From Centrapalus pauciflorus (Eukaryota; Streptophyta; Magnoliopsida; Asterales; Asteraceae), in assembly GCA_020465985.1 (NCBI GenBank), contig JAANYP010000261.1:83679-147678 (forward strand): a stretch of DNA of 64,000 bases, read 5' to 3'. Below the pieces are notes generated by a model. It was not told the origin of the DNA. It made no database searches and saw only the letters and a list, made by a program, of their open reading frames with translations. Below, in pieces: positions 45,353 to 55,677 of the stretch. The number at the start of each line of letters is the position of its first letter. The first letter of the stretch is position 1. The translations under genes and the position numbers were made by a program.

Positions 45353-48093
45353 TTAGGGGAACTCATCACAGAAATGAGTTCTCCTACTTCATCAACATTT
45401 GTTGATGGGTTTGTGATATCAACACTAATATTTCCTATTTGAATGGTATCAGGTTGGATACCCCTCTCATTGACTGAGATATTTCCAACATTGCTTGTGT
45501 TAGGAATGAGGGAACCATCAGAGTCAACAGGCCTCATGTCCTCTGTTTCAGGACAATTTTTGGCTAGATGTGTCTTCATTCCACATTTATAGCACTTTCT
45601 CCTTTTAGCATTTTCGGAAGAATACCTTTCAGAAACACATTCTGAATTATTTCTGCTGATTCTATCAGCAGGTTTAGCAAACTTATTACTATTTGATGAA
45701 TCAACAGCTTCAGTGGAGGGTTCAATAGCAACAGCTTTGCCTGTCTCTTCTTTCCTCTTTTTAGGAGGACAGATGTCAAAGATAGGAAACTTAATTTGCT
45801 TTTGAACTTCCACAAATTTAGGAAACTTATTCCCAAATTTCTCAGGCTGAGCAATGACTTTGCCTTTGCCCTTACTGAGATGTGATTTATGCTGCCTATC
45901 AGCATAATTATTATTTCTGGTTTTAAAAGACTTATTTTCATTTAATACCAGTTTACCACTATGATTTATAAACTTATTTGAAATCACAGCAGGTTTGCTT
46001 TCAACATGAGACTTACCCCTGTTGAAAGCAGACTGCTTACTTTTTGAAAACTTATTTTCAAAATGTTCAGCATTAAAAGGATTAGCATGTCTTTTACCAT
46101 CAGCTTTGGATCCAGAGCTTGTTTTGTCAACAGGCTTGGTGTTCACAGCTGCAGTTTGGACATGTTTTCCTTTCTTTTGCTTGTGTGAATCAGCAGAGCA
46201 CTTAGCAGGTTGATTTGATGGAGAACACATTCCATCATCAGCTTTTGAGCTAGGTTCACACGAGCTGTCAATATTTTGAGGCCTGACAAACCTGTTTGTT
46301 GAGATTAATTTACCATTCACTTTTTGAATGAAAGTGTTTGGAAGCTCACCTAGAGTGGATAAGTCCTTTTTCAGATTATTAACCTCAACAATGGAAGCTG
46401 CTGTGTCAAGATCCCCTCCAAGATAGGCTTGGATTTGTGCAGGGATCTGCTAACTTATACAATGGCTGACTTTTTGTGCAGATTGACACCAAGAGTCAAC
46501 TATCTTCTGAAGCTTGGCATGTTTTATATCTGTTTCTCTCTTTTCTTCCAGTAAAATAGAGTTAATGTGTTTTAATTCATCAATCTCAGTTTCCAACTTA
46601 TGGAAACTGTCAAGTTTACTGGATTTTGTTTCAAGATCAGCTTTAAGCATAGAGATTTCAGATAATAAAACAGTATGCTTCTCAACAGCAGCTTTCAGAT
46701 CAACAAGAATGTATTCAAACATTTTAACTTTTTCTTCAGAACTGTAAGCCATAAAATTTTGTACCTTATACATCATTGTAGGATTCCAGCTCTCCAAGCT
46801 GCTGAAAGCTTCAGCTTCTGCCAAGTCTTGTTTGAAGTTGCTTGTTGATGGGAAATCAGTGCTGGCCATTAGACATTGATTGTCTTCTTCATCTGATGAT
46901 GAATCAGACTCCTCCCAGTCACAAGTCTCTGCCATGAGTCCCTTTTGCCTGTTGGAAACCACTGAGTTTTCCAACTTTCTTAGCTTAGCCATGGCCATAA
47001 GGTATTTAGCCCTATAGTCATCATCCCTGTTTGTCTTGTGTGGTTTGGATGACTGACCAACATCTTTTGACACACAGTCAGCAGCTATATGGCCAGGTTT
47101 GCCACATTTGAAGCACTCAGCTTTGGACTTATCAAATGCCTTCTTTTTGACAGCACTTGAACTTCCCTGCAGCGTGTTTCTTCCAAACCTTTTCTTATTG
47201 AACCTTTTGACAAGCATGGCTATCATTTGCTCATCGTCCAGTTCAGCAAGATCTGCATTATCTTCCTCATCAGACACTTCCTCCTTATCATCAGTTTGTT
47301 GATCAGGTTGAGTGAACACATCACCCACCTGACTTACAGGTTGTCTCACACTGGCCACAAAGGCTGCACCTCTCTTAGACATTTCCAAGGCATTTCTCTT
47401 CTGTTGCCTTGACTGCTCATCATTCAGTAAGGATCCATACAGGTTGACAAGATCCATACTTCTGATGGTACCCGAATTCCTTAAGATTGTAGAAAAATAA
47501 TTCCATTTTTCAGGCAAGATGTCTAAGAATTTGTTCACCAGAGTCAGGCTGTCCTTGGTGATCCCAACAGCTTTGAGATCATTAATAAGAGCAGTAAACC
47601 TGGTGTAGGTTTCTGTGAGAGTCTCCTTTGGTTTTGCAAAGAAGAGTTCATACTGTCTAACAAGATTGTTAATCCGGTTATCCAGTGTGATTGTGGGTCC
47701 ATCATAGACTGTACACAAAGTATCCCACATCTCTTTTGCAGTCTTCATCTTCTCAACCTGTTTGAACACATCATCAGGCAGAGAGATAACCAGGTTATTC
47801 CTGGCCTTTGCATCCAGAGCCACCAATCTTTTGTCTTCATCAGACCATTGAGCTTTTGCTTTCTCAAAGGTTCTGATTTCAGGAGCAGCTCCTTCAACCG
47901 CTGGAGTTATAGTAGTAACAGAGGTTGGCACATAAGGACCATCTATTACTATCTCTGGTAGTTGTACATCCAGATTCTCTAAATAGAGCATCATTCTGCA
48001 CTTCCAGCCAGAGAAGTTCTGATGATTAAACTTTGGAGGTTTGCCCATTGACCCATTGTCATAGTATGAGGAATTTACAGCACTGTTGTCCAT
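45343..48093 (-). pseudogene. gag: Gag of element B
   Basis: Gag forms the particle shell and packages RNA. The frame runs from ATG 48093 to the stop at 45343 with a single TAG at 46450-46452, giving open pieces of 547 and 325 codons (about 916 in all). Residues 20-250 are the copia capsid core: FSGWKCRMMLYLE, then LDAKARNNLVISL, TAKEMWDTLCTVYDG and LTLVNKFLDILPEKW. The first CCHC knuckle is CFKCGKPGHIAADC (about 330). A coiled coil follows at about 450-545. The second knuckle, CYKCGMKTHLAKNC, is near the C terminus. The long gag with coiled coil fits the Sirevirus lineage. The leader between PBS and ATG is only about 50 bases. Confidence 0.93.
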
Positions 48094-48142
48094 GGAAACT
48101 TTGGGATAATGAGAGATCTAGAGATGACACACACTCTAAACT

Positions 48143-48154
48143 GCTCTGATACCA
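48143..48154 (-). other. Primer-binding site (tRNA-iMet) of element B
   Basis: GCTCTGATACCA on the plus strand, two bases from the 5' LTR edge at 48157. Confidence 0.94.
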
Positions 48155-48156
48155 GT

Positions 48157-49271
48157 TGTAGGTCCCGAGAGATTTCCCAAGTATATAGCCTTAAGCTGTA
48201 GATGGGGCGTTGAATAAAGCAATTTAAAAACTACACACTATTTTCTCAATGTTTGTATGTATTATCAACAAATGTTAATTACAAACAAGCTTGACTGCGG
48301 AAAGGTTCAAGCTGAGATGACAGATACAACAGTATGTTAACTAGTCTAAGACAGACATAAACTAGTTACAATGAATACACTCACTAAGAATCACTCACTG
48401 TGTTTACAAGACTCAGAAGGACAGCTTGAATAAGAACAGCTTAAGCACAAAGCACTGTTTTATTCAAGCACACTTGCATGTATGAAAAGACACACTCTAA
48501 TGGACGTTCTGATTTCACACTCTTGGCTCAGCACTTACTTATCTGCTTAATCTTTCAATCCTTGGAAGTTTCCTTTTATACTCACTCAGAGGATCTAAGT
48601 GAAGGTTCTTCATTGGACGAAAGGAAAAAGGTGGAATGTCTTGTTGAAAAGACAACATAACTTTTCTGCACATTCTGAAAAGCAGAAGTGCCTTCATGTT
48701 GCAGAACTTTTGTCTTTTCTCTTTGTCTACTTTTGCATAAGCTTTAACTAAATAAGGAATGTCAACTTTGCATCTTTCATCCTTTGTTAAGGCCTATATT
48801 GATATAAGAAAAGGTCTGTCACCCCTTTTCAAATATCCTTTTGTCTTCATGTGACAGAACAGTTTGGGCAGGCTGAGCAATTCTGTTTTCCACTTTGTCT
48901 TCGACTTTGTAAATTGATCTTGTAGCCAAAAACAATACATGAGGACTTGGAAACATATTCCATAAAGTGTTTTAGCCTGTTCACAAAGAACAGAACACTT
49001 GTAAACTGCCCAAGCTGCTCACCAGTGTAGAGCAGCGTAGACAGTTTATGTCCAGCCTGTTCAGCAGACAGAACAACTTGGACGAACTGCCTTTGTTGCA
49101 ACGAATGCAACATGGTAAACAGCTTTGGGCTGATATTGCAAATCATTTTCAGGTTTCAATAAGGCATATAACAGGCCTTAAATTCAACCTTCAAATGCAT
49201 CAACAGGTTTGATAAAAAATCTCCCCCTCAGATGAACAACAGGTTTGACTGAGGCCTTTTTGTGCCTAACA
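48157..49271 (-). repeat. 5' LTR of element B
   Basis: 1,115 bases paired with 30750-31885. It differs by a 21-base tandem unit, by the G-run region and by scattered substitutions. Confidence 0.95.
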
Positions 49272-50425
49272 CCACATAATCTATCAAGCCCTAGGCAACT
49301 TGATATTTAAAAAGATGTCATGGACCTAGTGACGTCAGCACTGAACCCCACCAACTACTCAGTTATCTCTTATTTTTGTTTCAATAATCACAGAGACGTT
49401 GCACATTTCCATCAATATATCTTTTGGATATTATTGATATTGAAACAACGAAGACATTGCTCCGGTCTCTGACTTCATTTGTATGTAATTGTGTCTAGAG
49501 CTGATTATATACACTTTTAGGACACATCGAGTCTAACACTCTGCGTGACTATAAACTGCTAGTCAAAAGTGACTAACTCGGAACAAAAAAGAGTGATTCT
49601 TTCATGATTGTGGATTTCACGATGACTATTTGGAAATCCTACCAATGTTAACATCACGCCAACGCTGAACGTAGGTCACATAGATTCTGTGTATTGTGCA
49701 AACAGGAATCCTATGTGGACCTGAACTCGGTTAATTTACAAATAAATGTGTTTTGTTTTTCTCAAGTCAAGTTGAAAAGCTTTGACTGTGTTGGTTTTTG
49801 GGAGGAGAAAATATTACTTTGATGGGGAGTGATAAATTTGTTTAGAATAGGGGGAGAGATCATATATGTAAGAAAGGATATTGTTTCGAGGGGGAGAGTG
49901 GGAAATAGAGTTTGTAATAATTCTGAGTTGTAATTGTTGTTATACTGCAATTATAACTTCACTGCATATGCGTCTCTGAAGATTTTGCATGATGTTCATA
50001 ACTCTTACGATCATCATGAGGGGAGAAAATTTGAATTTCAGAGAAAACTGCTGAATAGTTTGAAGACAATTGTGAGAACTGCGAAAGAGTTAAATGTGAA
50101 AGATGATATGTTGTTTTGATTGATCAAGGTGGAGAATTTATCCAGTTCCTGATTCAAGGGGGAGAGTATTGGTTTTAGAAAAGAGAAAATAGAAGATTAG
50201 ATGAAAAGAGATATGTAGATCAAAGAGACACTGAAGAAGAGGTGTTATTTGAAGACTCTGAAATCAAATAGAAGATAGGAAAATAGAGAAAAGAATAAAA
50301 GATCAAGTTTTGAAGATTGTTTTTGTAGACTTGACAATTTTTAGTTTTTATTTGTTTGTTCGTAGTTGTAAAGACCTTGCAATGCACTTCAGTTGTAAAT
50401 TATTTTTCATCTCTAAGGGTGAGAT
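49272..50425 (+). mobile_element. Element G, 3' region with multiple polypurine tracts
   Basis: After the CCACA duplication the older element resumes. Bases 49277-49780 show no recognised gene. From about 49795 to 50170 at least five purine blocks occur: GGGAGGAGAAAA, TAGGGGGAGAGAT, GAGGGGGAGAG, GAGGGGAGAAAA and AAGGGGGAGAG. Such multiplied polypurine tracts upstream of the 3' LTR are a described hallmark of Sireviruses. A last purine block, AAGGGTGAGAT, abuts the LTR at 50426. Confidence 0.6.
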
Positions 50426-50642
50426 TGTTAGGTACAAAATTATAGAGGTGAAAAACTATTTTATATGTCATGTAATAAATCCTAGATGTTAGGTATAAAT
50501 ATAAAATTCAATGGGAAAATTATTATCATTTGTAAGAGAACTCTCATAATTGTGTGTCTGTTTATGGTGTAAAGAGAGTTAATCATTCAATCAAAGCAAG
50601 ATTTATACTATAATGAATTGATCCACCTAGATCATGAATTCA
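50426..50642 (+). repeat. Probable 3' LTR of element G
   Basis: Begins TGTTAGGTAC directly after a purine tract and probably ends ATGAATTCA at 50642, about 217 bases. It has a GGTATAAATATAA TATA box. Its layout is like the short LTR of element A (TGTTAGATC start, TATAAATAG box). No partner LTR was found, so the right edge is inferred from where gypsy E coding sequence resumes. Confidence 0.5.
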
Positions 50643-50644
50643 TA

Positions 50645-51735
50645 CTGATGATATCCTGATTACAGATCAACCTTTGAGAAATATGTGGCGCCTTGTAGCT
50701 GGTCGAAGAGATCCTCAATCCGGGGCAAAGGATATATATTCTTGATGGACACCTTGTTGAGCTAGCGATAATCGATACACATGCGAAAGGTATCGTCCTT
50801 ATTTTTCAGGAAGAGTAAAGGAGCACCCCCAGGGAAAAGAACTTGGACGTATAATGCCCTTATCAAGTAGCTCCTGTAGTTGTTTTATCATTTCTTGCAT
50901 CTCTACAGGAGTTAGGCGATATGGAGCTTTTGCAATCGGTGCAGCTCCTGGAACAAGATCGATCTAGAATTCTACCTGATTGTCGAGTGGCAATCCCGAG
51001 ATATCCATCGGAAGACATCCAGGAATTCCGATACGACAGGTACAATAGAGAGAGATTTGTGTTTCGCCTTTGTATCGATAGCGTAGGCCAGATAGGCGGA
51101 GAAACCATTTGCGACATGCTTCTCGGCTTTTGCTATAGTGATAAGACATAGGTCGCCTTTTCGTCTTTCCTTGTATATACATATGCCTCGACCCTCAGAA
51201 GTGATAATTCTTATCATCCTCTTTTTAAATACCATCTGAGCTTCATTTTGGACAAGACAGTCCATTCCCACAATGACATCAAACTCTCTGAAATCCATTG
51301 GAATCAAATCCAGATTGAACACCACATCATCTATTAACAACGTACAATCTCTAAATACATTATCAGCTTTTACTAACATACTACTAGTAGTTTCAATGTC
51401 AAGTATGAATTGTAATGCAGAAGTAGGCATGGCAAATTGTCGTGCAAAAGGATTAGAGACAACTGAGCGGTTCACTCCAAAATCAAACAATATACATGCG
51501 GGGATTGAATTTACTAGAAACCTACTCGTGACCACCTCAGGGACATCCTTTACCTCCTCGGTCGTGATTCATAATGCCCGAGCTTGTGCCCTCGGTGTCT
51601 GTTCTCTGCGTGCAGTAGAAGCTCCAGAAGACCTTGTGGATGACTGTGGAGTCGCTTAAGCTCATGCTGGTTTGCGTTGGTCTCGTGCAAAATGACTGGT
51701 TTTGCCACAGCTGAAGAAGCTTCTACTTTGCTGGG
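50645..51735 (-). pseudogene. pol: Gypsy protease and RT start of fragment E
   Basis: The protease piece 51535-50972 (187 codons) resembles those of elements 1 and 2. Its active-site motif reads LFDFGVNRSVV, so the Ser after the catalytic Asp is replaced by Phe. The core FDVIVGMDCL is kept. A frameshift near 51005 moves RT into another frame, where LLDKGIIRPSS-type and SKVDL-stop-SGYHQ segments can be read with several stops. It ends at the boundary with element G near 50645. It cannot make a working protein. Confidence 0.8.
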
Positions 51736-51755
51736 GCATTTATCCCCATGATGCC

Positions 51756-52894
51756 TAACGATCCGTCATTATGGCTTGTAGAAATATACTTAAATACCTA
51801 CTAGTGTAGGGAAGTAAGGGTCGAATCCAGAGGGAGCTTGGAGGTCTATCAGGGATAACGTGGAAGTTAATTTATAAACTAAAAAGCGATTGAAATATTG
51901 AATTGATTGTTTGGAGAAATGATTTAAATTAAGATTACTTCTAAAACAATAGCGTAGCAAATAACAATTAGTTAACGAATCAATTTGGGAAGATAACCAT
52001 TCACGGATTCCCTATGGTGTAAGTTGTTACTAATTGAACATAATATGATGGTCACATAGACATAACCAATTTTGCAATCATATTAATCATGAATAACTAA
52101 ATCAATAAATCTAGGTATACCGAATGCAAGGTTCATTACTTTTCTTAATCCCTAAGCTATGGACTCGACACAAACAATAACAATACTATAAACTATCTTG
52201 CTTTTACCAATCCAATCATCCATTAATAATAACAATCACAAGTAAATCATTTGTGCATAATCAAATATCCAATACACATAAGCACATCAATATGAATACA
52301 AATGTTCAATAAAGTAAAACTTAGCTATAGTTCCTCCGCAAATTATTATGGAGAAGTTAGCCTTCGATCGCGTGTTCTTGATCGACAATGATTGTAGAAA
52401 TCATCTTCAGGCTTGTAGACAGTGAAAGATCTGCACTCCAATAATTCCGTACTTGATCCATGAATCGACCGTAGCAGGGCTCCGCCAGTGTTTTTAATAA
52501 TTTCCTACGTAGAATTCAAATTGCAGGAGCCCCCTATCTATAGACGTCATGATTTTATGGTTTTAGAAGTCCAAAAGCGGCTCCAGAGTTTTTACGCCGC
52601 GTGAACGCAGACCTGGGCATATGCTTGTGCCCCCTGCGTTGGGGGTACACTAGGGTATACTCCAACCTACGTTGGAACTATTCTATATCTTCAAAAGTGA
52701 CTATTTTAGTAGCGTAAGGGGCGTAGGCCAGCGCCCTTACCTGCGTTTCTCGAGCTGAATTTTTCCGAGCTGGTTCTAAATGACTTCCTGACCCTGAAAA
52801 ACAAATATCGTGTAAAAGTACTAAAGTTACGAAGTGAGAATGCATATGTAAACCTTTAAAGCTACCGAAAACACGCAATAATACAGTTTCATCA
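51756..52894. mobile_element. 1.14 kb insertion, probably a solo LTR, inside the E zinc knuckle
   Basis: Flanked by direct ATGCC copies (51751-51755 and 52895-52899). Removing it and one copy rejoins a CCHC knuckle of fragment E in frame, which proves it is an insertion. The ends are TAACGATCCG and GTTTCATCA, so on the minus strand it starts TGATGAAAC. The 5-base duplication and the size suggest a solo LTR, but no partner copy is in the window and the end TA is not the usual CA. I found no gene in it. Confidence 0.72.
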
Positions 52895-52899
52895 ATGCC

Positions 52900-53006
52900 C
52901 CTTCTGCCCACAGCAGTAATAGTAAATGTCTTAAGTTCTACACTCCCTAGAATGATTCTGTCAGCATTGGCAGCAATCTCGCAGTACAGAATTATCTAAG
53001 AAGTCC
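52900..53006 (-). pseudogene. gag: Gag zinc-knuckle fragment of gypsy E
   Basis: A short minus-strand coding remnant, reading YYCCGQKGH just before the 1.14 kb insertion. The matching second half (HGDKCP) is at about 51735-51750. It lies between the two insertions. Confidence 0.6.
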
Positions 53007-53011
53007 CTTCC

Positions 53012-54152
53012 TGTAGGTCCCAAAAGGTTTTCCTAGTTGTTGCTCTAAGCAATAGGAGGGGGGGGGGGGGTGAATACAGGTATTTAAAATTTGAACACAC
53101 TTTCTCAATGTTTGTATGTGTATTATCAACAAGTGTTATATACAAACAAGCTTGAACTGCGGAAAGGTTCAAGTTGAGATGACAGATTCAACAGATAGAC
53201 TACTAATCTAAGACACACTCAGACGAGTTAAGAGGAATACACTCACAAAGATGAACTCACTGTTTACAAGATAGACAGACAGACAGCTTGAACAAGAACA
53301 ACTTGGATACACTCAACTGTTTTATTCAAGCAGACTTTGGATGCATGAAAACACACTTCTTTGCACGTTCTGAATATCACACTCTTGGTTTTCTCACATT
53401 CCTTAGAAGCTTCCTTTTATACTCTCACAGAGAATACCAGTGAAGTTTCATCATTGGATGTAGAAATAGTGGAGTGTCTTTCTAAAAACACAAAAATACT
53501 TTTCTGCACGTTCTGACAAAGCAACATTTGTCTCTACATTGTAGATACTTTGTCTTTTCATTTTTGTCTTCGTTGCAGTAGGCTTTAACTAAAACAAGAA
53601 TGTCAACTTTAAACCTTTCATCTTCTTGTATAGCCATTTTGATATAAGAAATGGTCTGTCACCCATTTCAATATCCACTTTGACTTCATGTATCAGAACA
53701 GCTTGGGCAGTGTAAGCAAATTCTGATTTTCCACTTTGTCTTCGACTTTATCTACTGATCTTTTTGTCCAAGAGAATACATGAGGACATCGAAACATATT
53801 CCATAATGTGTTTAGCCTGTTCACAAAGAACATGTTCTATTCACAAAGAACAGGTTCTGTTCACAAATAACAGAACATTTAGAATTTGTCCAAGTTGCTT
53901 AACAGGTATGAGCAGCGTAGACAGTTTATGTCCAGCCTGTTCAACAGAACAGAACAGTTTCGACAATATGCCTTAGTTGCAACAAATGCAACAGGGTAAA
54001 CAACTATAACTAATATTGCAAATCACTTATCACGTTTCAATAAGGCATTAACGGGACTTAAATTATACCTTCAAGTGCATCAAACAGGTTTGATTAATAA
54101 TCTCCCCCTAAGATGTATAACAGGTTTGACTGAGGCCTTTTTGTGCCTAACA
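53012..54152 (-). mobile_element. Solo LTR of the element B family
   Basis: 1,141 bases from TGTAGGTCCC to GCCTAACA, matching the B LTRs along their whole length with more divergence. It is flanked by the target duplication CTTCC (53007-53011 and 54153-54157). No internal element sequence remains, so recombination between LTRs removed it. It carries a G13 run near 53060 and three copies of the GTTCACAAAGAACA unit (about 53818-53872). Confidence 0.95.
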
Positions 54153-54157
54153 CTTCC

Positions 54158-54644
54158 CCTTCTTAGCGAGGCTGATGGTTGATGAGACAAGTATTGTGAT
54201 GATCGTTGCGACCCTGAATAGCGAGACTCTCATTGTCTCTTCGGTGATGACGGTTGAGTCGGACTCACAGCTGCTGAACCCATAACATAGCCACAGAGTA
54301 CCAGAATTTGCTCAACGTTTTGAGCAGCCTCCAACATTCTCGCGAAAGTAGTATACCGAACATTGCTCATTGTTGTGTGTATCTCTAAATCTAAACCAGC
54401 CTCAAATCAATGTATCTTCCTTTCCTCAGTGTCAATTTGGTGGGGTGCGAATAACCTCAATCGGGTGAACTCGATGGCATATTGGGTAAGTGTCTTTGTT
54501 CCCTGATCCAACCCCATGAATTTTTCTGCCAGTCAGCATCTTTCGTTAGTAGGACAGTATTGCTGGATGAATACTTCCTTAAACTCAGTCAAGACATGCT
54601 CGATATCTTTTGTGAACATAGTTGCAGTATACTGAACTTATCAT
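54158..54644 (-). pseudogene. gag: Gag core fragment of gypsy E
   Basis: Minus-strand coding similarity to the gag core of element 2 (about 27390-27000). Readable blocks include FIQQYCP, LTQYAIEFTRLRLFAPHQ, EERK and MSNVRYTTFARMLEAAQNVEQIL. Several stops and frame changes are present. It ends at 54644, where the D-prime LTR begins. Confidence 0.78.
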
Positions 54645-54968
54645 TGTAGAAACGATCCCAGCACTATTTAACGCACTCATAATGATTCTTTGATGATTGT
54701 ATAACCGATTAATCGAAGAAGAAAGAGAATAAAGTACTCAATCAATGAACTCACTAACAACCGCCAATTGCAGTAATATTGAATATTCAAATCTGCCAAA
54801 GTTACACAAAACCCTAGGTATAATATTCTATTTATACCTAGGCCTAACTTTGAGAGGTTCACATAAAGTACTCCTCAACTTTCTATAAAAGAGAATTTTA
54901 CAAGGAAATAGAAATAAATACAATTCATTACAAAATAAGCCCACATTATTGAAATTATAAATGTAACA
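54645..54968 (-). repeat. 3' LTR of copia element D-prime
   Basis: Begins TGTAGAAACG and ends AAATGTAACA, about 324 bases, followed by the purine tract complement ATATTCCCCTTTC. The left flank ATCAT (54640-54644) is the expected target duplication; its partner lies outside the window. It is similar in layout to the D LTR at 55321-55661. Confidence 0.7.
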
Positions 54969-54979
54969 ATATTCCCCTT

Positions 54980-55320
54980 TCAATCACTGTGGAAGGTGGC
55001 AAGCTCTTTCCTCGGACACTCGAATCCCCAGAATAACATCGAATCTTCTGATGACTTGACAAATATATATTCTTTCAATCATAAGCTCGATTGCATCTTT
55101 TATATCTTTTACTTCCTGTGGCTTCTTTTTGAGCTCAACAAAGTTCATGGCGTCATCCTCTTAGAGTCTTCCATTTAGTTATGCTCTTATTAATTGTAAT
55201 GTTCCATATGAGTAGCTCAAGATTTCTTTGGATCACATGAACCGTTAATGCCCATTTTTGTTTAAGAAGATGACCCATTGCTCAGGACTTTCGAATACTC
55301 TATATATCGGTTAATGGTCT
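54980..55320 (-). pseudogene. Accessory ORF tail of element D-prime
   Basis: Just inside the D-prime LTR and polypurine tract, the minus strand reads a C terminus with IRRFDVILGIRVSEE. This aligns with TRRFDVILGLRES at the end of the element D accessory ORF. It shows that D-prime is an older relative of D with the same accessory gene. The fragment is cut at 55320 by the insertion of D. Stops are present upstream. Confidence 0.65.
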
Positions 55321-55661
55321 TGTAACTATGTATTCCCAATAGCAATCAGCACATAAATGATTCCTTATCACTCACAAGAAGAATGTCAACTCAATAATTG
55401 TGTAATGATGAAAGAACAATAAGAATGTTTGAGAAAATATTAAAGTTGGCGGCTGCAATATGAGTCTTTGTTTCAACCGTGTCTTTAATGAAACCCTAGG
55501 AGCCTATTTCTAGGCTCCATTAATTAACTATGGAGCATTAACAACTTTGGCCCCTAGACTTTTACAAGGAAATAAAGTACAAGGAAATAAATACAAGACT
55601 AAATAATAAGTAAATAATTATTACAAAATAACTCCCTATGATCGAAATAAAATGTCTAACA
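55321..55661 (-). repeat. 3' LTR of copia element D with polypurine tract
   Basis: Begins TGTAACTATG at 55321 and ends ATGTCTAACA at 55661, 341 bases. The purine tract GATCGAAAAGGGGGAGAT (complement at 55662-55679) abuts it. The left flank GGTCT (55316-55320) is the expected duplication. The 5' LTR is beyond the window or lost. Confidence 0.75.
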
Positions 55662-55677
55662 ATCTCCCCCTTTTCGA

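Larger units (their letters stand above)
30750..49271 (-). mobile_element. Ty1/copia element B (Sirevirus-like), complete with TSD
   Basis: 18.5 kb on the minus strand including a 4.9 kb CACTA insert. The LTRs 30750-31885 and 48157-49271 start TGTAGGTCCC and end GCCTAACA. The target duplication CCACA is at 30745-30749 and 49272-49276. Order on the minus strand is PBS, gag, protease, integrase, RT, RNase H, a motif-rich spacer, an accessory ORF of about 1,400 codons, polypurine tract, LTR. Lesions are few: single TAG codons, 1-base slips in homopolymers, and the CACTA insertion. A solo LTR of the same family is at 53012-54152. Confidence 0.95.
50643..54644 (-). mobile_element. Decayed Ty3/gypsy fragment E, interrupted by two solo LTRs
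   Basis: Minus-strand gag, protease and RT start of a third gypsy copy. It is related to elements 1 and 2 but more diverged. RT coding (LFDQLQGATYFSKVDL) stops at the G LTR near 50645. Gag pieces are at 52900-53006 and 54160-54644. It has no LTRs of its own in the window. Confidence 0.85.

Noticed and set aside
45184..47412. Plus-strand ORFs opposite B gag and integrase (60-142 codons)
   Set aside because: Shadow frames of real coding sequence on the other strand.
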